Under the pieces are notes generated by a model. The model saw only the letters and a program-made list of their open reading frames with translations, had not been told where the DNA came from and did no database searches. A stretch of DNA of 64,000 bases from Candidatus Thiodictyon syntrophicum (lineage in GTDB: Bacteria > Pseudomonadota > Gammaproteobacteria > Chromatiales > Chromatiaceae): positions 5,295,501 to 5,359,500 of the forward strand of contig NZ_CP020370.1 in the NCBI RefSeq assembly GCF_002813775.1. Direction: 5' to 3'. Positions 35,450 through 44,869 of the stretch are shown here, piece by piece (positions within the stretch are counted from its first letter, which is position 1; each line of letters begins with the position of its first letter). A program made the position numbers and the translations under genes.

Positions 35450-36000
35450 TGTTAGTATTCGGCGCTTGCGCTGGCGAGCGAAAGACTCAAGAACGTTTTC
35501 GTCGGCGGTGCGCGCAGCCCTGAGGCCCCGTGCGCGCCGCGTCGGCGCCGGTCGCCGGACGAGCCCGGCGGGCCAAGGTTTAAAGAAAGGTTCGAGATGG
35601 CGGTTCGATAGGCCGGCTCCCAATGGGCCGGTGTCGGTGCAGTCCGCGGGTCGACGTGGATTCTACACCCTGGCCGCCCGGCGCGCCCCGCGGCGCAAGG
35701 CACGCGCATGGTCGACCCCCAGACACCGCTTTAACGGCGGGACGCCGCCCAGACCGGGGGCGCCCCAAATAAACGCGGTCACGCCTCGAGGCGCGACCCT
35801 AACACTTAGAAATCGGACGCGCATGTCCTGCCCCGGTGCGGCCCGCGATCATCGCGGCCCGCCGGCGAGACACCGGACCCCGGCCGCGCGCCGCCGCCCT
35901 TGCGGCGGCGCCGCCCGGCCCCGCGGCGGCTGACGGCCGCCGCGTGCCGCCGGGGCTGGCCATCGGCGGGACCTGCGCCCGGAATAAGAAAAGGAACAAG
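35450..36000. promoter_or_regulatory. rluC/rne divergent region and rne 5' leader
   Basis: 551 bp between divergent starts. In E. coli the long rne 5' UTR binds RNase E for autoregulation, so a long leader is expected here; I cannot identify the hairpin by eye. The stretch is GC-rich with an A-rich ribosome-binding segment (AAAAGGAACAAG) right before the rne ATG. No gene seen. Confidence 0.4.
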
Positions 36001-39000
36001 ATGAAAAGAATGCTGATCAACGCGACTCAGCCGGAAGAGTTGCGCGTGGCGACCGTCGATGGTCAAATCCTCTATAACCTCGATATCGAATCCCCCGGCC
36101 GCGAACAGAAAAAGGCCAACATTTACAAAGGCACCATTACCCGTGTCGAGCCGAGCCTGGAGGCCGCCTTCGTCGACTACGGCGCCGACCGCCACGGCTT
36201 CCTGCCGCTGAAAGAAATCTCCCGCATCTATTTCGAGCCCGACACCGCCAAGCCCGGAACCCGCATCAATATCAAGGAGGTGGTGCGCGAGGGCCGCGAG
36301 GTGGTGGTGCAGATCGACAAGGAGGAGCGCGGCAGCAAGGGCGCGGCGCTCACCACCTTCGTCTCGCTCGCCGGCCGCTATCTGGTACTGATGCCCAACA
36401 ACCCGCGCGCCGGCGGGGTGTCGCGCCGCATTGAGGGCCAGGACCGCAGCGAACTGCGCGATGTCATGAGCCAGCTCGCCATCCCCGACGACATGGGGCT
36501 CATCGTGCGCACCGCCGGTGTGGGCAAGAACACCGAAGAACTCCAGTGGGATCTGGACTACCTGCTCCAGCTCTGGCGCGCGATCGAGTCGTCCGCTGCC
36601 GGGCGCCGCGCGCCCTTCCTGATCTATCAGGAGAGCGACGTCATCATCCGCTCCATCCGTGACTACCTGCGGGTGGACATCGGCGAGATCGTGATCGACG
36701 ACCGGGCCGTCTATGACCGGGCCGAGGCCTTCATGCGCCAGGTGATGCCGGGCAACCTGAAGAAGCTGCGGATCTACCAGGACGAGGTGCCGCTCTTCAC
36801 CCGCTACCAGATCGAGAGCCAGATCGAGACCGCCTTCCAGCGCGAGGTGCGCCTGCCCTCCGGCGGCTCCATCGTCATCGATCACGGCGAGGCCCTGACC
36901 GCCATCGACATCAACTCCTCGCGCGCCACCAAGGGCGCGGATATCGAAGAGACGGCGCTCAACACCAACCTGGAGGCCGCCGACGAGATCGCCCGCCAGT
37001 TGCGCCTGCGCGACTTGGGCGGGCTCTTCGTCATCGACTTCATCGATATGACCCCGCCCAAGAACCAGCGCGCGGTGGAAGACCGGCTGCGCGATGCCTT
37101 GAAGCACGACCGCGCCCGCGTCCAGGTGGCACGCATCTCCCGCTTCGGGCTGCTGGAAATGTCGCGCCAGCGCCTGCGGCCGTCGCTGGGTGACTCCACC
37201 ACCAGCGAGTGCCCGCGCTGCCATGGGCAGGGCAAGATCCGCGGCGTCGAGTCGCTCGCGCTGTCCATCCTGCGCATCATCGAAGAGGAGGCGATGAAGG
37301 ACAGCTCGGAGCGCATCATCGCCCACCTGCCGGTCAGCGTGGCCACCTTCCTGCTCAACGAAAAGCGCCGCGCCATCCTGGAGCTCGAGGCGCGTCAGGA
37401 GGTCCAGGTCCTGTTGCTGCCCAACAAGCACATCGAGACCCCGGACTATCAGATCGAGCGCCAGCGCAGCCAGGACCTGACCAAGCAACCCGACGAGCGG
37501 CCCAGCTACGAGCTGGCCGTCCTGCCCCAGTCGGTCGGCGGCACCCACGCGCGGGCGAGCGAGTCGACCCGCAGCGAAGAGCCGACGGTCAAGGCCATCA
37601 CCCCGACCTCCCCCATGCCCACGCGGGAACCGGCGCCCGAGCCGGAGCGGCCCGATAACGCCTGGACCGCCCGCGCCCCCGAGCGCGAGCCCGCGCGCTA
37701 TGCCGATCCCCAGGACCCCCAGACCCAGGATCGACCGGCCGCGGAAAACCTGCTCAAGCGCATCTGGACCGGGCTCTTCGCCCCCCGCGTAGAACCCATC
37801 GCGCAGCCGCCCATTCGTCCGATCGACACCGAGGAGCGGGCCAACCGGACCGAGCGCCCGCCGCAGGGCGGCCAGCGCCGGCCCGACCAGGGTCAGCGCC
37901 CGCGCGGCGAAGAGGGCCGACGCGAGGGGCGGCGTGACGAAGGTCGTGACCAGCGCCCGGGGGCGGCGGCACCCGCCCAGGGTCGCGGCGAGCCGGAGCG
38001 CCCGCGTACCGGCGGTCGCGGGGCCGAGCGCCAAGGCGTGCGGCCGGGCGAGCGGCAGACTGAGCGGCCCACCGAGCGCGGAGCCGAGCGCCCGGGTGAC
38101 AAGCCCGCCGATCGGACCACGGGTCGGACCCCGGATCGGATCGCGGAACGGCCCGAAGACCAAGCGGCCGACCGGGGCGCCGAGCGCAACAGCGGCCGCG
38201 AGGCCCAGCGCGCCCAGCCGCGGCCGGACGGCGCGCGGCCCGAGACCGGGGAGCAACCGCGTGAGCGCCGTGAGGGCGAGCCGCGCAGCCGCCGCGGCGG
38301 TCGCGGTCGCGGGCGGCGTGACGAGCCGGGGGTCGGCGATGAGGCCCGCGCCGCCGGTGGTCAGCGGGAAGCTGCCCCTGAGCCTGGTCGGGAGCCCAAC
38401 CGGGAGCCGACCGGCGCAACCCCACGGGAGGCCCGGTCCCCCGGCCAGGCGCCGCGGGGGCACCAGACCCGCGAGCGCACCCCGGCGGGTCCGCCCGCAG
38501 CCGACCAGGACGCGGCGCGGGAGCGGCCCTGGACCGACCAGGCACGCCACACCGCCGCGGGCGAATCCGCCCCGGACGCGGTGAACCCTGGCGCACAGCC
38601 CCCGGTCGAGACCCTGGTCGCGGTCAGTGCGCTCGCCTTGACCGAGGTCGCCGACCAGTCCGCGCCCGGCGACCAGGCACTGCGGACGCCGGCCCTGGAC
38701 GCGGCACCCGTCGCCCCGACCCCGGCCACCGCCCCGGTCGGCGACGACACAGTCGGCGCCTTCGAGGCCCCCGCCGCGCCCCCGCACTGGGACCGGGACG
38801 CGGCCACGGCCGAGCGCTCCGCACACCAGCACGCCGCCACCACGGCCCCCGACCCCTGGGCCCGGACCGCCATCCCCACCGCCCCGGAGGAGGACCACTG
38901 GGACGACGACGACTACGACACCTACCCGGTCTATCCCACGGCGGCGGCCACTGACGCGGTCCCGGCCGGTGCGGCCGGGCCGCACCTCACCGCCGACCAG

Positions 39001-39903
39001 GGCGCGGAGTTGGAGGGCGACGAGGACGAGTCCGACACCGACCCGGGCGATGGGGACGACCCCGCCGAGGGCACCGACGCGGCCGTCCAGGACCCGGCCG
39101 GCCGCCCCCGGCCCCGGCGTCGCCGCGGCGGCCGCAATCGGCGGCGTCCCGGCGCCGAGGCCGCCCGCGCCGCGGCGACCGACGATGCCACTGACGAGAC
39201 GACGCCGGCCAGCGCCGAGAGCGCCGACGAACCGCGGAACGACCTCGGCCCACGACCAGGTGCCCCGGACGCGGCACCCCAAGGCCCGGTCGTGCCGCCG
39301 CAGAGCGCTTTGACCCCGCCCGCACCAGGCGGCGAGTCCCAGCGCGCGCCGGATGGCGACCAGCCCGGCGAATTCGTCGCTGTAACCCAGCCGGCCTTGG
39401 GCGCGGTCGCGGCCACGGACGCAGGGGCCCCGTCATCGGCCAGCGACATGGATGCCGGACAAGCCCCGGCGCCGGTCGCCGAAACGACGCCCGAGGCAGT
39501 GCCGCCCCCAGTCGCCGCAGCGCCGGCCGAGCCTACACCGGTCGCCGAAATGCCGGCCGATCAGGCGCCGCCCCTGACCCCGACCCCGGCCGCGGCCCCG
39601 GCCGACCATGCGCCAGCCCTGACCCCGGTCGCCGAAGCGCCTGCGGAATTGACACCGCCCCCGGTCGCCGAAGCACCGGCCGAGCCCGCACCGCCACCGA
39701 CCCCGGTCGCCGAAGCACCGGCCGAGCCCGCGCCACCCCCGCCCCCGGTCACCGCCGCGCCGGCCCCGCTCGCCGACGTACCCGCCGAGCCGGCGCCCGT
39801 CGCCGCCACGACCGCGGAGCAACTGTCGCCCCCGGCACCCGCCGCTGACGCACCTGCCGAGCAAGCACCGACTCCGGCCCGCGACGAGCACGCCGCCCTC
39901 TGA
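36001..39903 (+). CDS. rne: Ribonuclease E with very long disordered tail
   Basis: 1300 residues from the ATG at 36001 (AAGGAA upstream). The S1 domain is at about 36-120 ([30 protein letters not shown]). The catalytic DNase-I-like domain follows, with Asp in TAIDINSS and FVIDFIDM. The Zn-link CPRCHGQGK is near 403, and the small domain ends at about 500. From about 515 on the protein is disordered and of low complexity: an Arg/Glu/Gly/Pro-rich stretch (about 600-880), an acidic stretch with DDDD, a second basic patch [15 protein letters not shown] near 1040, and a final 170 residues of degenerate [13 protein letters not shown]-type repeats. It is 240 residues longer than the E. coli enzyme. 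It degrades mRNA and matures rRNA/tRNA and should scaffold a degradosome. Confidence 0.96.
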   Translation: MKRMLINATQPEELRVATVDGQILYNLDIESPGREQKKANIYKGTITRVEPSLEAAFVDYGADRHGFLPLKEISRIYFEPDTAKPGTRINIKEVVREGREVVVQIDKEERGSKGAALTTFVSLAGRYLVLMPNNPRAGGVSRRIEGQDRSELRDVMSQLAIPDDMGLIVRTAGVGKNTEELQWDLDYLLQLWRAIESSAAGRRAPFLIYQESDVIIRSIRDYLRVDIGEIVIDDRAVYDRAEAFMRQVMPGNLKKLRIYQDEVPLFTRYQIESQIETAFQREVRLPSGGSIVIDHGEALTAIDINSSRATKGADIEETALNTNLEAADEIARQLRLRDLGGLFVIDFIDMTPPKNQRAVEDRLRDALKHDRARVQVARISRFGLLEMSRQRLRPSLGDSTTSECPRCHGQGKIRGVESLALSILRIIEEEAMKDSSERIIAHLPVSVATFLLNEKRRAILELEARQEVQVLLLPNKHIETPDYQIERQRSQDLTKQPDERPSYELAVLPQSVGGTHARASESTRSEEPTVKAITPTSPMPTREPAPEPERPDNAWTARAPEREPARYADPQDPQTQDRPAAENLLKRIWTGLFAPRVEPIAQPPIRPIDTEERANRTERPPQGGQRRPDQGQRPRGEEGRREGRRDEGRDQRPGAAAPAQGRGEPERPRTGGRGAERQGVRPGERQTERPTERGAERPGDKPADRTTGRTPDRIAERPEDQAADRGAERNSGREAQRAQPRPDGARPETGEQPRERREGEPRSRRGGRGRGRRDEPGVGDEARAAGGQREAAPEPGREPNREPTGATPREARSPGQAPRGHQTRERTPAGPPAADQDAARERPWTDQARHTAAGESAPDAVNPGAQPPVETLVAVSALALTEVADQSAPGDQALRTPALDAAPVAPTPATAPVGDDTVGAFEAPAAPPHWDRDAATAERSAHQHAATTAPDPWARTAIPTAPEEDHWDDDDYDTYPVYPTAAATDAVPAGAAGPHLTADQGAELEGDEDESDTDPGDGDDPAEGTDAAVQDPAGRPRPRRRRGGRNRRRPGAEAARAAATDDATDETTPASAESADEPRNDLGPRPGAPDAAPQGPVVPPQSALTPPAPGGESQRAPDGDQPGEFVAVTQPALGAVAATDAGAPSSASDMDAGQAPAPVAETTPEAVPPPVAAAPAEPTPVAEMPADQAPPLTPTPAAAPADHAPALTPVAEAPAELTPPPVAEAPAEPAPPPTPVAEAPAEPAPPPPPVTAAPAPLADVPAEPAPVAATTAEQLSPPAPAADAPAEQAPTPARDEHAAL

Positions 39904-40191
39904 CCAAAGCGGGGCTGCACCCCCGAGGGCTGAACGGGGTTAGCTGCGGGATCGCGCCGCACTGGGGTGCGGCGCTCCCAGGCCGGGCCGGACTGGAAGC
40001 GAGGCTTGACTTAATGGCAGTGCGCTGCGCGTGGGAGCCGGCAGCGCTTGACGTAACGACATTGCGCGCCAGCCTTGCTCATAACCTCCGGCCACCTCAA
40101 GGGCGACATCCGTCGCGGCCTGGGGGCCGCTCCTACGCCGTAGGAGCGGCCCCCAGGCCGCGACGGGTTGCCGCAAGGGCACTGGCCGGCG
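39904..40191. repeat. Palindromic repeats between rne and an exported protein gene
   Basis: GCGCCGCACTGGGGTGCGGC (39954-39973) is the family seen at 1043-1140. A perfect 25-bp inverted repeat with three-base loop, GTCGCGGCCTGGGGGCCGCT...CTAC (40112-40136 with 40140-40164), would form a very stable hairpin. No gene seen. Confidence 0.75.
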
Positions 40192-40887
40192 TTATGACCA
40201 AGGCCGACTCACCCGGCGCCTGGTATTCACCCTGGTCAGCAGCAAGCAAGCGCCGATCCCCAGCAGCCCCAGCGTACCGGGTAGCGGCACCACATTACAG
40301 GGATCACCGACGCCATATTGATTCACGTAGTTCGTATCCTTGGTGAGCGCGGCTTGCCAGGTAAAGGTAAAGCTGGGATTGGTGCTGATATCGACGCCGG
40401 AAAAAAAATACTGTGAGGCCCCGCCGGTATAGCAGGAACCGGTATCGGCGGCTGGTTGAGGGCCCGCGAGCCCGACGTACAATTCGGTCTGGGCTTTGAC
40501 CAGCACCTGCTCCCGGTAATAGGCAAAGTTCTGAAACTGCACATTGGGCGGGAAGGGATAAAGCGCCAACTTTACGATCGCCTCTGAATTTATTTCATAA
40601 AGGTTGGTGGTCAAAAAACGACCGATATTGATGCTGGGAGCCTCAGGGTAGCTGTAGTAGCGATAAAAAACAGTATCGCTGGTAAGCTTCTGCAACGTGC
40701 ACTCAGCGTCGGCGAACGACGCGATGACGTCCGTGGCGGTAAAAGGTTTGTCGAACGTAGGGGTTTGGGGCACGTCACAATCAGCGTTCGCAGGGGCCGC
40801 GAAGGCAATCGTCAGGACCGAAAGCGCCGCGAGCACTCGCACCGCGGCAAGCCATCGACCGCGCCTGAAGGGATTGAAGATCTGCAT
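40192..40887 (-). CDS. Exported protein with VPLPG-type PEP-CTERM anchor
   Basis: 231 residues. The signal peptide (RVLAALSVLTIAFAAPANA) is cleaved before DCDVPQTP. The mature part, with aromatic-rich stretches (VFYRYYSYPEAPSINIGRF), is of lower GC than its neighbours. The end NVVPLPGTLGLLGIGACLLLTRVNTRRR has the motif-helix-basic tail of exosortase substrates. Several cysteines (CDVP, AECTL, GSCY, DPCN) may form disulfides. No further family is recognised. Its stop codon is close to the 25-bp hairpin. Confidence 0.75.
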   Translation of the reverse strand: MQIFNPFRRGRWLAAVRVLAALSVLTIAFAAPANADCDVPQTPTFDKPFTATDVIASFADAECTLQKLTSDTVFYRYYSYPEAPSINIGRFLTTNLYEINSEAIVKLALYPFPPNVQFQNFAYYREQVLVKAQTELYVGLAGPQPAADTGSCYTGGASQYFFSGVDISTNPSFTFTWQAALTKDTNYVNQYGVGDPCNVVPLPGTLGLLGIGACLLLTRVNTRRRVSRPWS

Positions 40888-40958
40888 GTCTGAACCTCGC
40901 TATGGACGTTGGGGAATTAAAAGATCAAGACCGGCGCCTCCGCCGGGGCTGAGAGCGC

Positions 40959-41177
40959 TTAACATTCCATCATTTCAAACATCACCGAATGCCGACCCGG
41001 CCGCAAATTTGTACCGATTTCCAACGGCGGCACCGGAACGTAACTGGTCAGCGCATCACCGGTGTCAGTATCGAACAGTTTGACGACTGTTCGAGCGAAT
41101 GCCACAGACGCAAACATCATCAACGATATCAAACATATCGCTTTAATGCCGCGCCGGGTTCCAGTTAAACACCGCAT
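40959..41177 (-). CDS. Small exported protein, unknown
   Basis: 72 residues from the ATG at 41177, with an AGCAGG-like site upstream. The basic N-terminus and helix (RRGIKAICLISLMMFASVAFA) form a signal peptide. The mature product is about 45 residues: RTVVKLFDTDTGDALTSYVP, then PPLEIGTNLRPGRHSVMFEMMEC with one terminal Cys. Low GC like the neighbouring exported gene 70 bp downstream, which is on the same strand and may be co-transcribed. Confidence 0.55.
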   Translation of the reverse strand: MRCLTGTRRGIKAICLISLMMFASVAFARTVVKLFDTDTGDALTSYVPVPPLEIGTNLRPGRHSVMFEMMEC

Positions 41178-41327
41178 ATGCCGAACCTGCTTACGAAAGA
41201 GACTACCCGTTGGCGGCCCTGACCCCGGCCGAGTCCGTACGGATACGTCCTCGTGACGAGACAGATTCTGTCGCGCGCCCACCCCTGCCCAGCGTCCCTT
41301 CCACACCGGCGTGGCTGAGGCTAATCC

Positions 41328-41453
41328 ATGCCCAATGCCCCGTCAACCCATCAGGAGAAATTCCGTTCCTATTGCGAACACTACCCTGAAAATGCGCGAT
41401 TCCAAACACGGTTCACAGTCGAGACTCGCAGCGACGGCCAACGCACCAACTGA
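41328..41453 (+). CDS. Possible 41-residue peptide or gene fragment
   Basis: ATG at 41328 with GAGG about eight bases before it, stop at 41451-41453. The product (MPNAPSTHQEKFRSYCEHYP, then ENARFQTRFTVETRSDGQRTN) has protein-like composition, unlike repeat translations nearby. It could be a small gene or the head of a lost one; no family is recognised. Confidence 0.25.
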   Translation: MPNAPSTHQEKFRSYCEHYPENARFQTRFTVETRSDGQRTN

Positions 41454-41586
41454 CCACCTGCCGCCCGCCCCTCGGCGGGTATGTTCCCCTGCCCCAGCCG
41501 CTCGGCCGAAGCCCCGAAGGGCACGGTTGTCAACACCGGGCCTTGTTCCCATTGACAACGCCCGCCGCAGCGTTGATCCTTCCTCC

Positions 41587-41662
41587 ATGAAGGCGCAAGA
41601 ACTGCTGAACGAGCGATCTGCTCGCCGATTTCTGGCGTCAAGTCGACGCCCGGAGGAACTGA
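41587..41662 (+). pseudogene. Internally deleted DUF6516-like toxin gene remnant
   Basis: The start reads MKAQELLNER. Then, after a frame change, the sequence reads SDLLADFWRQVDARRN and stops two bases before the next ATG. The second piece resembles the end of DUF6516-type proteins (LL-x-D-F-W-x-x-V), which normally sit directly upstream of an HVO_A0114-type regulator, as here. About 80 middle residues are missing. Assignment rests on position and the short C-terminal match. Confidence 0.45.
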
Positions 41663-41663
41663 C

Positions 41664-41981
41664 ATGAACGCGGTCACCATTGGCATCGCCAGCCGCGACG
41701 AGACCAACGCCCGCTTTCTGCGGGCGATGGCCGGCGAGCCGCAAGGCGCCTGGAGCACCTTCGCCAGCGTCGCCGATTTGTGGCGGACCCTGACACCGAA
41801 ACGCTGGGGGCTCCTGCTGGCACTGGCCGGCGCTGGACCGGTCAGTGTGCGCGAGGCCGCGCGCCGGGTCGGACGTGATGTGAAAGCGGTCCATACCGAT
41901 GTGCAGATATTGCTAAACGCCGGGCTGCTGGAAAAGACCCCCGCTGGTGCGATTGACTTTCCCTTCGTGAACTTCCGTTAA
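41664..41981 (+). CDS. HVO_A0114-type winged-helix DNA-binding regulator/antitoxin
   Basis: 105 residues. TLTPKRWGLLLALAGAGPVSVREAARRVGRDVKAVHTDVQILLNAGLLEKT is a winged-helix domain with the R-x-V-x-R-D-V-K-x-V-H-x-D-V-x-x-L-x-x-x-G-L signature of the family. It ends early (IDFPFVNFR) compared with relatives, which continue for a few strand residues. GGAGG lies about ten bases upstream. It normally controls an operon with a DUF6516-like toxin; here only a deleted remnant of that partner remains, so the regulator is orphaned. Confidence 0.7.
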   Translation: MNAVTIGIASRDETNARFLRAMAGEPQGAWSTFASVADLWRTLTPKRWGLLLALAGAGPVSVREAARRVGRDVKAVHTDVQILLNAGLLEKTPAGAIDFPFVNFR

Positions 41982-42119
41982 GTTGTAGAAACCGTCCCCA
42001 GCGTTTAAGGTTGCCGCCTTTCGCCGTCCCGATCGGCCCTTGCGACCTCGCCCCGGCAGTCGGGGTCCGGACGGGGCGACGTCTTGACCCCCTACCCCGC
42101 TTACGGATTGCCCGACCCC

Positions 42120-42737
42120 ATGCTCCAGGTGGCGAAGCTCGAATGTCGGCGCGGCGACCGTTTGCTGTTCTGCGCACTGGACTTTCAGATCGAGGCCGGA
42201 ACCCTGCTGCATGTGCGCGGGCGCAACGGCAGCGGCAAGACGACCCTGCTGCGGACCCTCTGCGGGCTCTTTACCCAGGACGCCGGCGAGGTGTACTGGA
42301 AGGGCGAATCGATCCGGACCCTGGCGGAGGATTTCCGGAGGGATCTCTTGTATCTGGGCCATCTGAACGGCATCAAAGGGGACCTGACCGGAGTGGAGAA
42401 TCTGCGCCTGGCGGCAACGCTCGACGGCGACCGGGTGGGCCGCGACGCGCTCTGGGCGGCACTGGGGCGGCTGGGGCTTGCCGGCTTCGAGGACCTGCCG
42501 ACACGGATGCTGTCGCAGGGACAGAAAAAGCGGGTGGCCCTGGCGCGGCTGATCCTGAGCCGGGCGCCGCTGTGGATCCTGGACGAGCCCTTTACCGCGC
42601 TGGACCTGGACGCGGTGGACCTGCTCCAGGGCCTGATCGCCGGTCATGTGGCGGCGGGCGGACTCGCGGTGCTTACCACCCACCAGGCGGTGCCCCTGAC
42701 CTCGGGTCAGGGGCGTCACCTGGATCTGGGCGCCTGA
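42120..42737 (+). CDS. ccmA: Heme exporter ATP-binding protein CcmA
   Basis: 205 residues from the ATG at 42120, the usual CcmA length; a TTG at 42084 would add 12 residues. Walker A GRNGSGKTTLLRTLCG, ABC signature MLSQGQKKRVALARLI, Walker B LWILDEPFTALD, switch TTHQAVP. With CcmB it forms the ABC transporter that, with CcmC/D, loads heme onto CcmE and releases holo-CcmE by ATP hydrolysis. It is first in the ccm operon. Confidence 0.96.
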   Translation: MLQVAKLECRRGDRLLFCALDFQIEAGTLLHVRGRNGSGKTTLLRTLCGLFTQDAGEVYWKGESIRTLAEDFRRDLLYLGHLNGIKGDLTGVENLRLAATLDGDRVGRDALWAALGRLGLAGFEDLPTRMLSQGQKKRVALARLILSRAPLWILDEPFTALDLDAVDLLQGLIAGHVAAGGLAVLTTHQAVPLTSGQGRHLDLGA

Positions 42738-42758
42738 GCGCGCAAGGACTTAAGACAG

Positions 42759-43430
42759 ATGTTCAGGGTTTTCTGGAGCGTCCTGCACCGCGATCTGCTG
42801 TTGGCCCTGCGGCGGCGTACCGACGTGCTGACCACACTCTTTTTCTTCGTGATCGTGGTGAGTCTGTTCCCGCTGGGCGTGGGGACCGAGCGGGCGGTGT
42901 TGCGGGTCCTGGGCCCGGGCGTGGTCTGGGTGGCGGCCCTGCTGGCGTCCATGCTGGCCCTGGAGCGGCTATTCGCCGCAGACTATGAGGACGGGACCCT
43001 GGAGCAACTGTTGTTGACCGATCAGCCGCTGGTGCTGCTGACCCTTGCCAAGGTCACGGCCCATTGGCTCTTGACCGGATTGCCCTTGGTGTTGATCGCG
43101 CCCCTGGTCGGGATGCAGTATCACCTGACGGACTCGAGCGTCGCCGTCATGATGCTGTCGCTGCTCCTGGGCACCCCGGTGCTGAGCCTGATCGGGGCCA
43201 TCGGCGCGGCCCTGACGCTCGGGCTGCGCGGCGGCGGGATCCTCCTGGCACTTTTGATCCTGCCGCTCTACATCCCGGTGCTGGTTTACGGGGCCGGAGC
43301 CGTGACGGTCGGCGCCGTTGCGCTCGGCGAGGCCCAGCCCTATCTGACTCTGCTCGCGGCCTTCCTGGTGGCCGCACTCGCCCTGGCGCCCGTAGCTTGC
43401 GCCGCCGCCCTGCGGATCTCGATTGAATAG
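42759..43430 (+). CDS. ccmB: Heme exporter membrane subunit CcmB
   Basis: 223 residues, six membrane helices. MFRVFWSVLHRDLLLALRRRTDVLTTLFFFVIVVSLFPLGVG is typical, followed by PGVVWVAALLASMLALERLFAADYEDGTLEQLLLT and the C-terminal helices. It is the permease part of the CcmAB transporter. It lies 21 bp after ccmA and overlaps the first in-frame TTG of ccmC. Confidence 0.96.
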   Translation: MFRVFWSVLHRDLLLALRRRTDVLTTLFFFVIVVSLFPLGVGTERAVLRVLGPGVVWVAALLASMLALERLFAADYEDGTLEQLLLTDQPLVLLTLAKVTAHWLLTGLPLVLIAPLVGMQYHLTDSSVAVMMLSLLLGTPVLSLIGAIGAALTLGLRGGGILLALLILPLYIPVLVYGAGAVTVGAVALGEAQPYLTLLAAFLVAALALAPVACAAALRISIE

Positions 43431-43443
43431 CACGGATATCCCG

Positions 43444-44205
43444 ATGACAAAACCCTGGTCCAGATTCGCCGCTCCGGCTAGCTTTTATCCACTGGCGGGC
43501 CGGCTGATCCCCGTGTTCTGGTTACTGGCGGCGGCCTTCATCCTGGTCGCGCTCTATTGGGGCTTTTTTCAGACCCCGGACCAGCTCGGCGGCAGCAACG
43601 CCCAGAAGGACTATTACCGGATCATCTTTATCCATGTCGGCACGGCCTGGATGTCGATGTGGCTCTATGCGGTGCTGGTCGCCTGGGCGGCGGTGGGGCT
43701 GGTATTCAAGACGCGGCTGTCCTTCATGATGGCCAATGCCATTGCGCCGACCGGGGCCATCTTCACCTTCCTGGCCCTGTGGACCGGGGCCATCTGGGGG
43801 CGCCCGAGTTGGGGCACCTATTGGGATTGGGACCCGCGCCTGACCTCGGAGCTGATCCTGTTCTTTCTCTATATCGGTTACATCGCCCTGCACTCGGCCA
43901 TCGACGACAGCCGGCGCGCCGACCGGGCGGCCGCGCTCCTGGCGATCGTCGGCCTGGTGATGGTGCCGGTGATCTTCTGGTCCATCAACTGCCCGGACCC
44001 CAACCAGTGCGCGGCGCTGCATCAGCGCTCGGGACTGAGCAAGGTCGACGGCAATATCCTGTTCGCAATGCTCACCATGACCCTGGGACTCTGGATGTAC
44101 TCATTCGCAACGACCCTGATGCGCGTGCGCGGCATCATCCTCACCCGCGAGGCCGAGGCCGCCTGGGTCCAGGACCTGGTGCGGGCTCAGGCGCGGGGAT
44201 CATGA
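43444..44205 (+). CDS. ccmC: Heme transporter CcmC
   Basis: 253 residues from the ATG at 43444; an upstream TTG overlaps ccmB. It has six membrane helices and the tryptophan-rich periplasmic motif WGRPSWGTYWDWDPRLTSELILFFLY. Two flanking histidines bind heme (IFIHVGTAWMSMWLY and IALHSAIDD). It places heme on CcmE. The loop FWSINCPDPNQCAALHQRSGLSK is a variant of the family's conserved periplasmic loop. It is coupled to ccmD by an ATGA overlap. Confidence 0.96.
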   Translation: MTKPWSRFAAPASFYPLAGRLIPVFWLLAAAFILVALYWGFFQTPDQLGGSNAQKDYYRIIFIHVGTAWMSMWLYAVLVAWAAVGLVFKTRLSFMMANAIAPTGAIFTFLALWTGAIWGRPSWGTYWDWDPRLTSELILFFLYIGYIALHSAIDDSRRADRAAALLAIVGLVMVPVIFWSINCPDPNQCAALHQRSGLSKVDGNILFAMLTMTLGLWMYSFATTLMRVRGIILTREAEAAWVQDLVRAQARGS

Positions 44206-44390
44206 ATATCATGAATAAGATACTGGAATTCCTTTCACAAGGCGGTTACGGCGGTTACATCTGGAGCGCCTACGGCATGACCCTGGCGCTGCTGGTCATC
44301 GAGACACTGGGGCTGCGCCGCGGCCAGCGGGCGATTCTGGCACGGCTGCAGCGCCTGCTGCGGCTGCGCAACGCGGGAGACAAGCAATGA
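44202..44390 (+). CDS. ccmD: Small heme exporter subunit CcmD
   Basis: 62 residues: ILEFLSQGGYGGYIWSAYGMTLALLVIETLGLRRGQRAIL. One membrane helix is preceded by the GGYxxYIWSAYG motif and followed by a basic cytoplasmic tail. It holds CcmC and CcmE together. It overlaps ccmC (ATGA) and ccmE (its TGA lies in AATGAAG). An alternative ATG lies 12 bases in. Confidence 0.93.
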   Translation: MNIMNKILEFLSQGGYGGYIWSAYGMTLALLVIETLGLRRGQRAILARLQRLLRLRNAGDKQ

Positions 44391-44869
44391 AGGCAAGACA
44401 CAAGCGACTGGTGCTGGTGGGCGTGGCGATCCTGGGCGTCGGCGCCGCGGCGACGCTCGCCATCAGCGCCCTGCAAAGCAATATCTCCTATTTCTTCAGC
44501 CCGTCGCAGGTGCTGGCGAAAGAGGCCCCGGCCGATCGGGTCTTTCGTCTCGGCGGGCTGGTCAACAAGGGGTCGCTGAACCGCGGGGCGGACGGGCTGA
44601 CCGTGACCTTCGACGTGACCGACCTGGCGCAGAGCGTCAAGGTCTCCTATACCGGCATACTCCCGGACCTTTTCAAGGAAGGCCAGGGGGCCGTGACCAG
44701 GGGACGCCTGGGACCCGACGGGGTCTTCTATGCGGAAGAGGTGCTGGCCAAACACGATGAGGCCTACATGCCGCCCGAGGTCGCGGACAGTCTCAAGACG
44801 GCCCAGTCCCAAGGCGCGCCGGCCGCCGCCGCGACGACCTCGGCGGCGCGCCCCGGGGGGGCACAATGA
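44387..44869 (+). CDS. ccmE: Heme chaperone CcmE
   Basis: 160 residues. An N-terminal anchor helix (RLVLVGVAILGVGAAATLAI) precedes a periplasmic OB-fold. The covalent heme site is His123 with Tyr127 in AKHDEAYMPPEV, the H-x-x-x-Y type. The end is Ala/Ser-rich and disordered. It carries heme from CcmABCD to CcmF/H. Confidence 0.96.
   Translation: MKARHKRLVLVGVAILGVGAAATLAISALQSNISYFFSPSQVLAKEAPADRVFRLGGLVNKGSLNRGADGLTVTFDVTDLAQSVKVSYTGILPDLFKEGQGAVTRGRLGPDGVFYAEEVLAKHDEAYMPPEVADSLKTAQSQGAPAAAATTSAARPGGAQ

Noticed and set aside
35806-39282. An 1158-codon minus-strand frame opposite rne
   Set aside because: It mirrors the third-position bias of rne. The Gly/Arg/Val-rich text has no recognisable domain.
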